Under the pieces are notes generated by a model. It was not told where the DNA came from, did not search any database, and saw only the letters and a list, made by a program, of their open reading frames with translations. DNA of 64,000 nt from Chloroflexota bacterium (GTDB lineage: Bacteria; Chloroflexota; UBA6077; JACCZL01): assembly GCA_020845495.1 (NCBI GenBank), contig JADLFM010000128.1, forward strand, positions 1 to 64,000, in the 5' to 3' direction. The translations under genes and the position numbers were made by a program. Of the stretch, positions 1 to 8,902 are shown piece after piece. The stretch's first letter is position 1. Every line of letters starts with the position of its first letter.

Positions 1-343
1 CCTCGAGCTTGCCGATCAACTGTGAGCCGAGCTTCTCGCCGGGCTTGGGGGCTGCCGCTGCGGCGGTCGGCTTGGCGGCCTCGGCCGGCTTCGCGGCGCC
101 AGTTGCCGCGGCTGCTGTCGGCTGGGCCGGGGCAGCCGCGGTCGTCGGCTTCGCACTGGCCGCGGCGGTCGTCGGCTGAGCGGCCGGCTTCGTTTCGGCC
201 GCGGGCTTGGACTCCACGGGCTTCGTCTCCGCCGGCTTGGTCGCGGGAGCCTGCTGCCCGCACGCCGACAAGAGGCCGACACCCGCTACGCTAACTCCGA
301 CGCGCAGAAATGCCCTACGGGTCAGTCCATGCGCTAGCACCAT
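1..343 (-). CDS. solute-binding lipoprotein, 5' end only (partial)
   Basis: The gene runs off the left edge, so only its first 114 codons are present. Translation from the ATG at 343 gives a twin-arginine-like start (LTRRAFLRVG), a hydrophobic stretch and a lipobox (LLSAC, Cys28). This predicts export and lipid anchoring on the outside of the membrane. Residues 31 to about 103 are a low-complexity Lys-Pro-Ala/Ala-Thr linker, and a more ordered sequence begins near the edge. This layout matches ABC-importer substrate-binding proteins of Chloroflexota and closely resembles the complete one at 11015-12766. Which ligand it binds cannot be said, because the binding domain lies outside the window. 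It follows the gamma-glutamyltransferase gene on the same strand. Confidence 0.75.
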   Translation of the reverse strand, partial: MVLAHGLTRRAFLRVGVSVAGVGLLSACGQQAPATKPAETKPVESKPAAETKPAAQPTTAAASAKPTTAAAPAQPTAAAATGAAKPAEAAKPTAAAAAPKPGEKLGSQLIGKLE

Positions 344-825
344 GCCTCTGACTCCTCATAGTCAGGAACCCACCGTCAACGGTGAGCCACATCTCCGTGA
401 CGCAAGCTCGGCACCCTGCGCCGTCGACGGTTGGTTCGTCGGGTCGCCGATACGTCGGATCCGGCCAGCGACGTCGCAGTCGCCGGCCATACTCGTTAAC
501 GACACCATCGTCATGAAAACTGATGACAGTCAGGCTGAAGTCCAGGCCGTAGCGCCACCTCGCGCACCACGCCAGACGCTAGCGTGCGCGCCGGGACTCC
601 CGCCACTGTGCGAAACCAGATTGGAGCTCCCTACCGAGCAAGAAGGCGACGATCCAGCCAGCGAACAGGAGCGCGCCTTGCGCAAGATCCATTCAATCCT
701 CCTGGCACCTCCCTCGATCGCGAGGGTATCACCGCTTGCGGCGAGTCTACGCACCACCCTGGAAGGGTGTCAAGGAAATGTCCTGTCCTCGACGTCCATA
801 CCGTCTCGTCAGTGCGATTCGTCGT
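344..825. other. intergenic region, no gene seen
   Basis: These 482 bases separate the ggt-like gene from the lipoprotein gene downstream of it. Reading frames here overlap neighbours or lack codon bias. The stretch should contain the lipoprotein promoter, but no clear -35/-10 pair stands out. A small hairpin near 755-769 is listed separately. Confidence 0.5.
755..769 (-). terminator. weak hairpin after the ggt-like gene
   Basis: CACCCT at 755-760 and AGGGTG at 764-769 pair perfectly around a three-base loop, about 57 bases past the stop of the ggt-like gene. There is no strong T-run on the minus strand, so termination is only a guess. Confidence 0.3.
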
Positions 826-2496
826 TCACCAGCCGATGGCCATACCGTCGCGGCGTGCGTCTGCGCCCCCGGAGAGCAGCCCATTGTCCGGATCGATGGC
901 GATCCCATGGCCGCCCCCGACCTGGGGGCTCCAGTCTGGGAGGGTCCGGATTTCATGCCCGAGCGCGGTGAGACCCGCGCGCGTGTCGGCCGGCACCCGG
1001 CCCTCCACCTCGACCAGCGTCCGCTCGAACGCCCGCACCCGTGGCGCCTCGATGCTCGCTTGCACGTTGAAGCCGAAGTCCAGGCGATTGAGCAGCATCT
1101 GGAGGGTGGTCTGAAGGATGCCGTAACTGCCCGGCGTCCCGATGCCGAGGATCGGATGGCCCCCCTCAGTGACGATGCAGGGAGCCATCGGGCATTCCAT
1201 CGTCGCGCCGGGGCGAAGATAGTTCGGGCTGGCCGGGTTGACGTCCTGCCAGTACAGGAAATTGTTCATCGGGATGCCGGTATCGCCGGCTACGAAGCCG
1301 CAGCCGAACGCCGCTCCGTTACTCTGCGTCACCGAGACGAGGTTGCCCTCGTTGTCCGCAGCCTCGAAGTGGGTCGTGTGATCGCGGCGGTAGCGGACCG
1401 GGTCGCCGGCTGCCACGAGCCCATCCTTGACGGCACGGAACCGCTCGCCCTCGCTCGGCACAGCGCGCTGGCGGTCGATGGTCACCCGGCGCGCTGCAAC
1501 GAAATCGTCGGCAAGCAGGCTAGCAGCAGGCACCGACGGGTCCATGACGTATGCCGCCCGGTCGGCGCTGGCGAGCTTGATCGTCTCCAGCAGCAGGTGG
1601 AGGTAGTCGGTCGAGTTATGGCCAAATGCCGCCAGATCGTACGCCTCGAGGATCTTCAACGATTCGAGGTACTGGATGCCCGAGCAGGCTGGCGGCATCG
1701 TCAAGATGGTTCGACCTCGGTAGTCGATGGCGAGCGGTTCCCGCCAGGTGACGGCGACATCGGCCAGATCTTCGCGCGTCAACCAGCCGCCAGCCTGCTG
1801 CACCGCCGTGACGATCCGCTCGCCAAGCTCGCCTCGGTAGTAGACATCCGCGCCGCCCTCAGCGAGCGTGCGGAAGCTCCGCGCCAGGCCCGGCTGCGGC
1901 ACCAGTTCGCCCGCGCCAGGCACGCGGCCCTCTGGGAAGTATGTCGCCCGCGACGACTCGAATCGGCTGAGACGAGACTCCTGACCGGCGAGCATCTGTG
2001 CGGCAAAGTGGGAGATTGGCCAGCCGCGCTCGGCGATCTCGATGGCGAAGCTGAAAACGGTCTTGAGGTCGAGGCGGCCGAAGCGCTCGAGTGCTGCTAG
2101 CCAGCCTGCTACCGCCGAGGGCGTGCAGATCGCGCGGACGTCGCCGTACACTGCCTCCTGGTCGGTCCAGGCGTCGGCCCGGGCGGCGCGCGGCGCCCAA
2201 CCCAGATAATCCAACCCCACGATGGCGCCGGTCTGGCCATCGCGGATCAGCATATAGCCGCCGCCTCCGCCGAGACCGGACATGAATGGCTCGACGACCG
2301 CGAGCGTGGCTGCCACGGCAACCGCCGCGTCGACGGCGTTGCCGCCCTCCATCAGTGCGCGGACGCCCGCTTGCGACGCCAGACCGTGCGCCGAACTGAC
2401 CATCCCGCGCACGCCGATGGCGGCCGGGCGGAATGCCCCGCCGTGCGGCCCGGCCGTGCTGGCCCCAAGCCCTACCGACTCCAGTGTCGTCGCCAT
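826..2496 (-). CDS. ggt: gamma-glutamyltransferase family protein
   Basis: A 556-residue member of the gamma-glutamyltransferase (GGT) family, N-terminal nucleophile hydrolases that cleave or transfer gamma-glutamyl groups of glutathione and related amides. The N-terminal block GGNAVDAAVA and the later SGLGGGGGYM are family hallmarks. The autoprocessing site is visible as HTTHF, with Thr374 as the expected nucleophile and first residue of the small subunit. That gives a 183-residue small subunit, the usual size. PMNN and GTPGS, also typical, follow. No signal peptide is seen, unlike the periplasmic enzymes, so the protein may be cytoplasmic or act on another gamma-glutamyl or acyl substrate, as in cephalosporin-acylase-like members. 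The ATG at 2496 has a GGAGG about 6 bases upstream. It lies 47 bases after the ligase gene. Confidence 0.85.
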   Translation of the reverse strand: MATTLESVGLGASTAGPHGGAFRPAAIGVRGMVSSAHGLASQAGVRALMEGGNAVDAAVAVAATLAVVEPFMSGLGGGGGYMLIRDGQTGAIVGLDYLGWAPRAARADAWTDQEAVYGDVRAICTPSAVAGWLAALERFGRLDLKTVFSFAIEIAERGWPISHFAAQMLAGQESRLSRFESSRATYFPEGRVPGAGELVPQPGLARSFRTLAEGGADVYYRGELGERIVTAVQQAGGWLTREDLADVAVTWREPLAIDYRGRTILTMPPACSGIQYLESLKILEAYDLAAFGHNSTDYLHLLLETIKLASADRAAYVMDPSVPAASLLADDFVAARRVTIDRQRAVPSEGERFRAVKDGLVAAGDPVRYRRDHTTHFEAADNEGNLVSVTQSNGAAFGCGFVAGDTGIPMNNFLYWQDVNPASPNYLRPGATMECPMAPCIVTEGGHPILGIGTPGSYGILQTTLQMLLNRLDFGFNVQASIEAPRVRAFERTLVEVEGRVPADTRAGLTALGHEIRTLPDWSPQVGGGHGIAIDPDNGLLSGGADARRDGMAIGW

Positions 2497-2543
2497 CTGG
2501 ACCTCCCTCAGGCGCGCCCGCTCTCGGAGCGCGACGCCGGCCT

Positions 2544-4046
2544 TCAGGGTACGCCGGTCGCACTCGCTCGTGCAGCACTGAGGCGGATCGCCGCCGCCAG
2601 GAGTCCAGCGTAGAGCCAGAACAGGGCGACCATGTGCGGGAACCGTGGATTCATGAAGTAGTGATCCAGATTGCCGGCCACCAGTGCCGCTGCAAACGCC
2701 GCGAGCAGCGTCGCGACGAGGGCTCGATCATGCTCGTCTGGGGCCGTAACCGCCGCTCGCACTCCGCTGACGGCGAGGATGGCGAGTGTCAGCACGAACA
2801 ACCCGAGACCGATCAGCCCGGTGTGCTCGCCGACGAGCAGGTACATGCTGGAAACGCCGACGAACGTCCCAAGCTCCGGCGCACCACCGAAACCGACCCC
2901 AAGCAGTGGGTACTGGCGGATGATCTCGAGCGCCTGTCGATACTCATCCAGGCGCAGCGCCGCCGCGCGATCCTGGGCCGCGAAGCCCGAGGCCAGCCGT
3001 GCGGCCATCGTGCGGCCGATTGGCAGCGCCAGTAGCCCGCTGACGCCGGCAACCCCCGCCAGCCAGAGCCGCCGCTCGCGCAGCGTCGCCAGCACCGCCC
3101 CGGCCACGGCGAGGCCGAGCCAGGAGCTCCGCGACTGCGACGCCACCATCGCCGCTGCTGTGACGGCTAATCCCCCGAGCAGGAGCCAGCGCGGCAACCG
3201 TGGCCGCGGCGCCACCGCCTCCCCCAGCATCAGCGAGCCGGCGAGCATCAGCAGCCCGCCGAACACATTCGGATCGATCGACGTGCCGACTGCCCGCAAC
3301 GTGTCTGAGTAGGTGTTGTTCGGGCCGGGCAGGAAGCGCAGCACCTCCGGCCCCGATGGGTAGCCGAGGACGCTCAGCGACGACAGCACTTCCACGATCG
3401 TGGGCCGAGGCAATGCCTGAATCCCCAGCCCTATGGCGCTCGCCAGCGCTCCGCCGACGATGAGCGCTCCGGTCAACTGACGAATCTGGCCGCGCTCGCG
3501 GATCACATTCACTACGATCACGAACAAGAAGATACCGGTCAGATACTTCAGGACGCTCCGTAGCTCGGCGCCACTGACCGGTGCGAACGCCGCCCCAATC
3601 ACGAGCGCCACGCCGGCCGTTACCAGATAGCCGAGCAGCGGCCGTCCAGCCGGCGTCAGCACGATCTGGCCGGCCCGCGAGACGTGCCGCAACAGCCAGC
3701 CGAGGACGCAGGCCGCGAGCAGGGCGTCGACGAACGTCAGCGACACCCCGACCCGTAGGGGGATCACAGCATACGGAAGCAACGACGCCACCACCACCAA
3801 CCCCAGCAGTGACGCCTGAACGCTGCGCGTCGCCAACCATGTAGCGAGCAATCCGGCCACGACCACGAATGCTGCGACCGGCGACCCGAGCGCCACGACG
3901 GCGCCGATCAGCCAGCCAGCCAGGATCGCGAGGCCCCCTGCCACCGCCGGCGAGCCCCAGCCAGGCCTGTCAGGCCAGCGCGGGAGCGCCGCGCCGCTCG
4001 CCCAGCGGCTTCGCCATCCGCCTTTGCGGTCTGCCGATGCGATCAC
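2544..4046 (-). CDS. O-antigen ligase-like multi-pass membrane protein
   Basis: A 500-residue protein with about eleven or more hydrophobic segments across most of its length. A larger polar loop between roughly residues 330 and 390 contains ASGFAAQDRAAALRLDEYRQALEIIRQYPLLGVGFGGAPEL. This R-x-x-x-[W/A]-x-x-A-L-x-x-I-x-x-x-P-L-x-G-x-G pattern is the Wzy_C/WaaL (O-antigen ligase) family signature. Such proteins polymerise or ligate surface polysaccharides at the membrane. Its start overlaps the stop of the glycosyltransferase gene by four bases (ATGA), so the two are translationally coupled. The acceptor substrate is unknown. In a lineage usually without a lipopolysaccharide outer membrane, a role in exopolysaccharide or glycolipid assembly is likelier than O-antigen ligation. 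Confidence 0.8.
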   Translation of the reverse strand: MIASADRKGGWRSRWASGAALPRWPDRPGWGSPAVAGGLAILAGWLIGAVVALGSPVAAFVVVAGLLATWLATRSVQASLLGLVVVASLLPYAVIPLRVGVSLTFVDALLAACVLGWLLRHVSRAGQIVLTPAGRPLLGYLVTAGVALVIGAAFAPVSGAELRSVLKYLTGIFLFVIVVNVIRERGQIRQLTGALIVGGALASAIGLGIQALPRPTIVEVLSSLSVLGYPSGPEVLRFLPGPNNTYSDTLRAVGTSIDPNVFGGLLMLAGSLMLGEAVAPRPRLPRWLLLGGLAVTAAAMVASQSRSSWLGLAVAGAVLATLRERRLWLAGVAGVSGLLALPIGRTMAARLASGFAAQDRAAALRLDEYRQALEIIRQYPLLGVGFGGAPELGTFVGVSSMYLLVGEHTGLIGLGLFVLTLAILAVSGVRAAVTAPDEHDRALVATLLAAFAAALVAGNLDHYFMNPRFPHMVALFWLYAGLLAAAIRLSAARASATGVP

Positions 4047-5377
4047 GACCGTCCCCCGGCGTCGGCATCACGTGTGCAGGCGACCCGTGGTGACGTGAAC
4101 GTTTCCTGGTAGACCCGCAACGTCCGTTCGGCGATCGACGGCCAGGAGATCGCGGGTGCGAGCGCATGCGCGCCTGCTGCAAGGTGCACTCGAAGTCCGG
4201 GGTTGCTCGCGAGCCGCGCTAGAGCCGTTGCTAGCGCCGGCGAGTCGCCCGGCGGGACGAGCAGGATCGACTCGCCATCCCGAAGTGCGACGGCGCCCGG
4301 CCCGCTGCCAAGCCAGATCACGTCGTCGAACGCGGCGCCAGACGGCGAGCGCAGCGGCTGCGTGCTTACGATTGGAAGGCCGTGTGCGAGCGCCGCCATC
4401 AAGGTGCCCCGCCGCGCGGAGGCGCCGTCGCGGAACGGCAGGCAGATAACGTCGCACGCGCGCAACGCTGCCGAAATATCGCGTGGCGGCAAGAAGCCGG
4501 TCCGGGCGATCCGCTCGGTCAGCCCGAGTTGTTCGAGGGCGCCGTGGACGAGCCGCGCCTGCCCGAGATCTGTCGGATCGGACGTGCCCGCCTCCGCGCC
4601 GATCAGGGCCAGCCGGATCGGCAGCGTCGAAGCGAGCCGCGCGACGGCATCGAGAAGCGTCGGGACACCCTTACTCGCGTTGAGGAAGCCGAAGTATCCA
4701 ACCAGGAAGTCTCCAGTGCTGGCGCCGAGCAGGCGGCGGACGTCCTCGCGCGGCACCTGAGGTGCAGGATCGGGGTCGAGGTTGCTGCCGATCGGTATCA
4801 CGGTCCCGCTGACGGCCGGGCCGGCCGCGAGGAGATCGCCGAGGTCGGTGAAGATGGCGGCATGACTCGACCGCGCGAGCAATCGGTTGGCGGCGAGGCG
4901 CAGCGGTCCAGCACGCGGGAACAGGTATGGGATGAGGAAGTCGTGGAAGGTCGTGATGATACGTGCGCGGGGCACCAGGCGGCGAAGCAGCGCCGGTAGC
5001 AGGTGGACCCAGCCGCCGAGGTCGAATGCGCCCGCCTGAAACTGAATGTGGAGGAGTGGACGCGGTCCAAGCTGTCGGAGAGCGTGCAGAACGATCGGTC
5101 CGGCACGTGCATCCCAGGCTGGGACCAGCCCATGCACGGGAACGAACGGATCGGTGGGCGAGCCTTGATACCACCGCCGCGCGGCACGCCCCGCACGCCG
5201 ACGGGTCAGCACGCCGACCGGCACCCCGAGGCTGGCGAGTGCTGCGCCCAGGCGTGCCGAATAGTCGCCGACCCCGCCGGGGTCAGGTGGGAACTCGCCG
5301 GTCAGCAGGCAGACTCCGGTTGGGAGGGACTGCCCTGAGCCTCGTGCGGCCTCGACGACGGGCGGTACGTGGATCAC
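4043..5377 (-). CDS. family 4 glycosyltransferase
   Basis: A 444-residue GT-B fold glycosyltransferase. Residues about 25-50 read LLTGEFPPDPGGVGDYSARL, the usual first strand and glycine-rich loop of the acceptor domain. The C-terminal half carries the donor-binding pattern with FGFLNASKGVPTLLDA near the middle, and later ALAHGLPIVSTQ and DGESILLVPPGD, the GT4/GT1 nucleotide-sugar motifs. It probably transfers a sugar to a lipid-linked or extracellular polysaccharide acceptor on the cytoplasmic face, with the coupled ligase-like protein acting next. The start is a GTG at 5377 with no convincing ribosome site. A TATCAT hexamer ends six bases before it, suggesting a leaderless mRNA. Confidence 0.85.
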   Translation of the reverse strand: MIHVPPVVEAARGSGQSLPTGVCLLTGEFPPDPGGVGDYSARLGAALASLGVPVGVLTRRRAGRAARRWYQGSPTDPFVPVHGLVPAWDARAGPIVLHALRQLGPRPLLHIQFQAGAFDLGGWVHLLPALLRRLVPRARIITTFHDFLIPYLFPRAGPLRLAANRLLARSSHAAIFTDLGDLLAAGPAVSGTVIPIGSNLDPDPAPQVPREDVRRLLGASTGDFLVGYFGFLNASKGVPTLLDAVARLASTLPIRLALIGAEAGTSDPTDLGQARLVHGALEQLGLTERIARTGFLPPRDISAALRACDVICLPFRDGASARRGTLMAALAHGLPIVSTQPLRSPSGAAFDDVIWLGSGPGAVALRDGESILLVPPGDSPALATALARLASNPGLRVHLAAGAHALAPAISWPSIAERTLRVYQETFTSPRVACTRDADAGGRS

Positions 5378-5383
5378 CCCCTG

Positions 5384-5389
5384 ATGATA
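5384..5389 (-). promoter_or_regulatory. -10 hexamer for a leaderless glycosyltransferase mRNA
   Basis: TATCAT on the minus strand ends six bases before the GTG start codon at 5377, which puts the expected transcription start on or next to the start codon. No clear -35 box is seen. Confidence 0.4.
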
Positions 5390-5611
5390 CGAGTCAGCCG
5401 TGATTGGCGCTCAGCCGCACCGGTTGGCGGCTCACCGCGCGATCGCGGCCGCGATCGATCGACGGCCACGATCCAGGTAGGCGAGATCGATGGCGAGCTG
5501 GATCTGCCGTGTGGCGGCTGGGCGCGGTCGGGGCGAGCGACAGTTCGGTGCGGTCAACTGTCAATGGCTCCTGGTGTCCAACGTCCTGCCCGAGTGCTGG
5601 CGCCACGTTCG

Positions 5612-5617
5612 TATACT
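5612..5617 (+). promoter_or_regulatory. candidate -10 box of the two-component operon
   Basis: TATACT lies 41 bases before the GTG start of the response regulator in the divergent intergenic region. The -35 region is not convincing, so this is a guess from one hexamer. Confidence 0.3.
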
Positions 5618-5658
5618 CACATCGACGGCTCGGCCGTCGATCTCAGGAAGGATCGAGT

Positions 5659-6420
5659 GTGAATACCAGCGCGGGGACGGCCCGCGTGCTCGTCGTCGAC
5701 GACGAGCACAACCTCGTCGAGCTCGTCCAGGGCTACCTGGAGCGAGAAAGCTATGTCGTCCTGACCGCGTATGACGGTCCGACCGCACTGACCCTCGCAC
5801 AGGTCGAGCGGCCTGATCTGGTCATCCTCGATATCATGCTGCCAGGTCTGGATGGCCTGGAAGTCTGCCGGCGCCTGCGACAGTTCTCTGATGCCTACGT
5901 CCTGATGCTCACGGCGCGTGCCGAGGAGATCGACAAGGTCGTCGGGTTGTCGGTGGGCGCGGACGACTACTTGACCAAGCCGTTCAGTCCCCGCGAACTG
6001 GTCGCCCGGGTCAAGGCGATGCTGCGCCGCCCGCGCGCCGGCGTGCCGGCTGACCCAGCGCCGCTCCCACCCCAAACACTCGGCGATCTCTCGATCGATC
6101 GCCAGCGCCACGAGGTTCGCAAGCGCGGCGAGATCGTGCCGCTGACGGCGCGCGAGCTCGCTCTGCTCTCAGCGCTCGCCGCACATCCTGGCCGAGTCTT
6201 CACTCGGAGCCAGTTGTTGGATCAGGTCTGGGGCAGCGACTTCTACGACGAGCACGTCATCGAGGTCCACGTCGGCAACCTGCGGCGCAAGCTTGAAGAC
6301 GATCCGTCGCGGCCCGGCTGGATCCTGACGGTGCGAGGTGTCGGCTACCGGCTCGCCGACCCGCCGCCGTCCACGCCGACGCAGGCGCCGTCCACGCCGA
6401 CACGAGGGCTGCCGCCGTGA
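5659..6420 (+). CDS. OmpR/PhoB-family response regulator
   Basis: A 253-residue DNA-binding response regulator. The receiver domain (about 8-123) shows the acidic pocket VDDE, the phosphoacceptor Asp58 in VILDIMLP, the conserved MLTAR and the Lys in DDYLTKPFSPREL. A winged-helix output domain follows (about 150-245) with TARELALLSALAAHPGRVFTRSQLL and VEVHVGNLRRKLEDD-type elements. The GTG at 5659 was chosen because an AGGAAGGA ribosome site lies about six bases upstream and because the receiver starts soon after it; longer frames upstream are non-coding in character. The stop overlaps the start of the kinase gene by four bases, so the pair is co-expressed. Targets are unknown, with the downstream DUF305 gene the obvious candidate. 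Confidence 0.92.
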   Translation: MNTSAGTARVLVVDDEHNLVELVQGYLERESYVVLTAYDGPTALTLAQVERPDLVILDIMLPGLDGLEVCRRLRQFSDAYVLMLTARAEEIDKVVGLSVGADDYLTKPFSPRELVARVKAMLRRPRAGVPADPAPLPPQTLGDLSIDRQRHEVRKRGEIVPLTARELALLSALAAHPGRVFTRSQLLDQVWGSDFYDEHVIEVHVGNLRRKLEDDPSRPGWILTVRGVGYRLADPPPSTPTQAPSTPTRGLPP

Positions 6421-7664
6421 CGACGCTTCCCGCTGTTCTGCACGGGCTCCGTGCCCGCCTGCTGCTCGCCCATCTGCTGGTGATCGTCGTCGGCCTGCTG
6501 ACGGTGTATGTGGCGGTCAGCCTCTCGGCGCCGCAATTCTTCGCGCAGCACATGGCAACCATGGCGCGGATGCGCGGGCAGAATGCTGGAGCAGGCTCCG
6601 GCTTTGGCCCCGGCGCGGGTGGCATGATGGGTCCGGGGGCGGGCGGCATGATGGGACCGGGGATGGGCGGCACGATGCCCCCAGATGCCGAGCAGCAGGT
6701 TGCCGAGAGCTACCGCGCCGCGGTCGGTGATGCGCTGACGCTGGCCGCCCTCGTGGCGCTTGGCACGGCGGTGGTGACGAGCCTGATCGCCTCGCGCGAG
6801 CTGGCGAACCCGATCGCACGCCTTGCGGCAGCCAGCCAGCGCATCGCACGGGGCGAGTACGGCGAGCGCGTCGACGTGGCCGGGCCGACCGAGATTCGCC
6901 AGCTCAAGATGAGCTTCAACGCCATGGCGGCGGCCGTCGAAGACGCCGAGCGGCGCCGCCTGGAGTTGATCGGCGACGTAGCCCACGAGTTGCGCACGCC
7001 GATCTCTACATTGGAAGGGTACCTGGAGGGTCTCCTCGACGGAGTCATCGTGCCTTCGGATGAGCTGTGGGCGAAGCTCCACACCGAGGCCGGGCGGCTT
7101 CGACGGTTGACAGAGGACTTGCAGCAGCTTTCGCGCGCCGAGGCTCACCGGCTCGAGGTCGTAGTCCGGGCCGTCGCACCAGCCGGGCTCGTCGCCCCTG
7201 CCGTCGAGCGGCTCGCGCCAGACTTCGAGGAAAAGGGGCTCGCGCTGACCGTCGACGTGCCGCCTGATCTACCGCCGGTCTGCGCCGATCCCGACCGGGC
7301 GATCCAGGTGCTCACCAACCTGCTCACCAATGCCCTGCGCTACACGCCTACACCGGGCAGCGTCGCCATCCGGGTCGAGCCGCTCGCGGGCGCGGTGCGC
7401 TTCTCGGTGACGGACAGCGGCGTCGGGATCGCGCCGGAGCACCTGACGCGAGTCTTCGAGCGCTTCTACCGGGTCGATAAGTCGCGTTCGCGGTTGCTCG
7501 GCGGGGCTGGGGTCGGCCTGACGATCGCGCGGGCGTTCGTCGAGGCAATGGATGGCCGTATCTGGGCGGAATCGCCCGGACCCGGCCAGGGCTCGACGTT
7601 CACCTTCGAGCTACCCCGTGCGCCCCGCGACGCGAAGGCGTCCCAGCTCGCCAGCGCCCCCTGA
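6417..7664 (+). CDS. sensor histidine kinase with Met/Gly-rich external loop
   Basis: A 415-residue membrane histidine kinase. Transmembrane helix 1 is at about 13-37 and helix 2 at about 104-125. A HAMP linker follows, then the dimerisation domain with phosphoacceptor His190 in the H-box AHELRTP. The ATPase domain has the N-box NLLTNALRY, G1 DSGVGIA and G2 GGAGVGLTIA. The external loop between the helices (about 46-87) is full of Met and Gly in repeated GPGAGGMMGPG units, with Met-Met pairs. Met-rich exposed loops are known soft-metal (copper, silver) ligands, so metal sensing is a reasonable inference but is not shown. The start is GTG, overlapping the regulator stop. The kinase is the cognate partner of the response regulator. 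Confidence 0.92.
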   Translation: MTTLPAVLHGLRARLLLAHLLVIVVGLLTVYVAVSLSAPQFFAQHMATMARMRGQNAGAGSGFGPGAGGMMGPGAGGMMGPGMGGTMPPDAEQQVAESYRAAVGDALTLAALVALGTAVVTSLIASRELANPIARLAAASQRIARGEYGERVDVAGPTEIRQLKMSFNAMAAAVEDAERRRLELIGDVAHELRTPISTLEGYLEGLLDGVIVPSDELWAKLHTEAGRLRRLTEDLQQLSRAEAHRLEVVVRAVAPAGLVAPAVERLAPDFEEKGLALTVDVPPDLPPVCADPDRAIQVLTNLLTNALRYTPTPGSVAIRVEPLAGAVRFSVTDSGVGIAPEHLTRVFERFYRVDKSRSRLLGGAGVGLTIARAFVEAMDGRIWAESPGPGQGSTFTFELPRAPRDAKASQLASAP

Positions 7665-7806
7665 GTCTTGCGCAAATCTTGAGCTTCTCATAGGGATCAG
7701 CTTGAGGTCCGACTGCGACACTGATGGTGGATCCCGTGACGAGCGCGGGAGACCGCGAACGACCGACGGGTAGCCCGGACGGCAGACCCCGGCGGGCAAG
7801 GAGGCT

Positions 7807-8766
7807 ATGATGAACCGCAGAAAGGCTATCGCGATACTGGCCGGCGCGGTGCTTGGGGGCGCGGCAATCGGGGTACCGATTGCGACGACGTACGCACAGA
7901 GCGATGGACCGTGGCCGAACTGCCCGATGACCGGGCAGCAGATGGGCTGGCACTGGGGCGGCAGTGGAACGCCAGCGGCCAGCCAGGGTGCGTGGGGTGG
8001 CCCGATGCAGGCAATGCACGGACAGGCCGGCTTCGGCATGATGGGGCGCGGTCCAGGCGCCGGCTCGTGGATGGGGCAGGCAGGTGCGACCAACCAGGGG
8101 CAGCAGTCCTACGACTTTGGCCGCCACTTCATCGAGGAGATGATCCCCCACCATGAGGACGCCATTCAGATGGCGGGCCTGGCGCTCCAACGCGCCGAAC
8201 ACCAGGAACTCCGCGACCTGGCGGCGTCGATCGAGCAGGTACAGCGGGACGAGATCGCGCAGATGCGCCAGTGGTATCAGGACTGGTACGGCACCGAGCC
8301 CGGTCCAAGTCGGATGGAGCAGATGATGCCGAATCGGCCCGGTCACGACCCGTCCGCGCTCGAAAACGCCGAGCAGTTCGATAAGGCGTTCATCGAGCAA
8401 ATGGTGCAGCACCATCAGATGGCGGTGATGATGACCGGCCACATGGCGGCCGGCGTCCAGCAGCCGGAGCTCCAGGCGCTGATGGCGTCGATGGGCCAGA
8501 GCCAGGCGGCTGAGATCCAGCAGATGCAGGGCTGGTATCAATCCTGGTACGGCGGCGCGCCAGCCTCGCCGGGTAACGGGCCGGGCGTCGGGCCTCGCTT
8601 TGGCCCCGGCCCGCACGGACCGATGATGGGCCCCGGCATGGGTCCCGGCATGCATCCTGGGATGGGTCCGGGCATGGGTCCCGGGATGCACCCCGGCATG
8701 TATCCTGGCACGGGTCCCGGACCGAACCAGGGGCCGCGCGTCCAGCCATCGGCACCGTCGAACTGA
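7807..8766 (+). CDS. DUF305 protein, tandem domains with Met/His-rich ends
   Basis: A 319-residue exported protein. An N-terminal signal-like segment (RKAIAILAGAVLGGAAIGV) is followed by a Met/Trp/His/Gly-rich stretch. Two DUF305 ferritin-like helical repeats come next. The first has FIEEMIPHHEDAIQMA and ends DWYG; the second has FIEQMVQHHQMAVMM and ends SWYG. Each keeps the His-His pair of the family. The C-terminal 65 residues are a Pro-Gly-Met-His low-complexity tail of PGMGPGMHPG units. DUF305 proteins often sit beside copper-handling genes, and the Met/His richness fits metal binding, but function is inferred. The ATG at 7807 has GGAGG directly upstream. The gene follows the two-component pair by 142 bases and ends before a strong hairpin. 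Confidence 0.85.
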   Translation: MMNRRKAIAILAGAVLGGAAIGVPIATTYAQSDGPWPNCPMTGQQMGWHWGGSGTPAASQGAWGGPMQAMHGQAGFGMMGRGPGAGSWMGQAGATNQGQQSYDFGRHFIEEMIPHHEDAIQMAGLALQRAEHQELRDLAASIEQVQRDEIAQMRQWYQDWYGTEPGPSRMEQMMPNRPGHDPSALENAEQFDKAFIEQMVQHHQMAVMMTGHMAAGVQQPELQALMASMGQSQAAEIQQMQGWYQSWYGGAPASPGNGPGVGPRFGPGPHGPMMGPGMGPGMHPGMGPGMGPGMHPGMYPGTGPGPNQGPRVQPSAPSN

Positions 8767-8820
8767 GGGCGCATGTAGTTTCGCGCCCCTCCCGACGGCA
8801 CACGGGACATCATCCCAGGG

Positions 8821-8845
8821 ACGCCCGGCCGACTCGGCCGGGCGT
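8821..8845. terminator. bidirectional hairpin between convergent genes
   Basis: A perfect 12-base inverted repeat (ACGCCCGGCCGA and its complement) with one central base lies between the DUF305 gene and the convergent permease gene. On the plus strand it is followed by TCCTTCGTCT. It can serve both genes. Confidence 0.6.
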
Positions 8846-8902
8846 CCTTCGTCTCAGGGGAGGCAGGCAGCAATCGAGTAGTGACCCCTGTCGAATTGGC
8901 GG

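Noticed and set aside
736..2100. 454-codon plus-strand frame opposite the ggt gene
   Set aside because: It is the shadow of ggt; it lacks motifs and a ribosome site, while the minus frame has the whole GGT signature.
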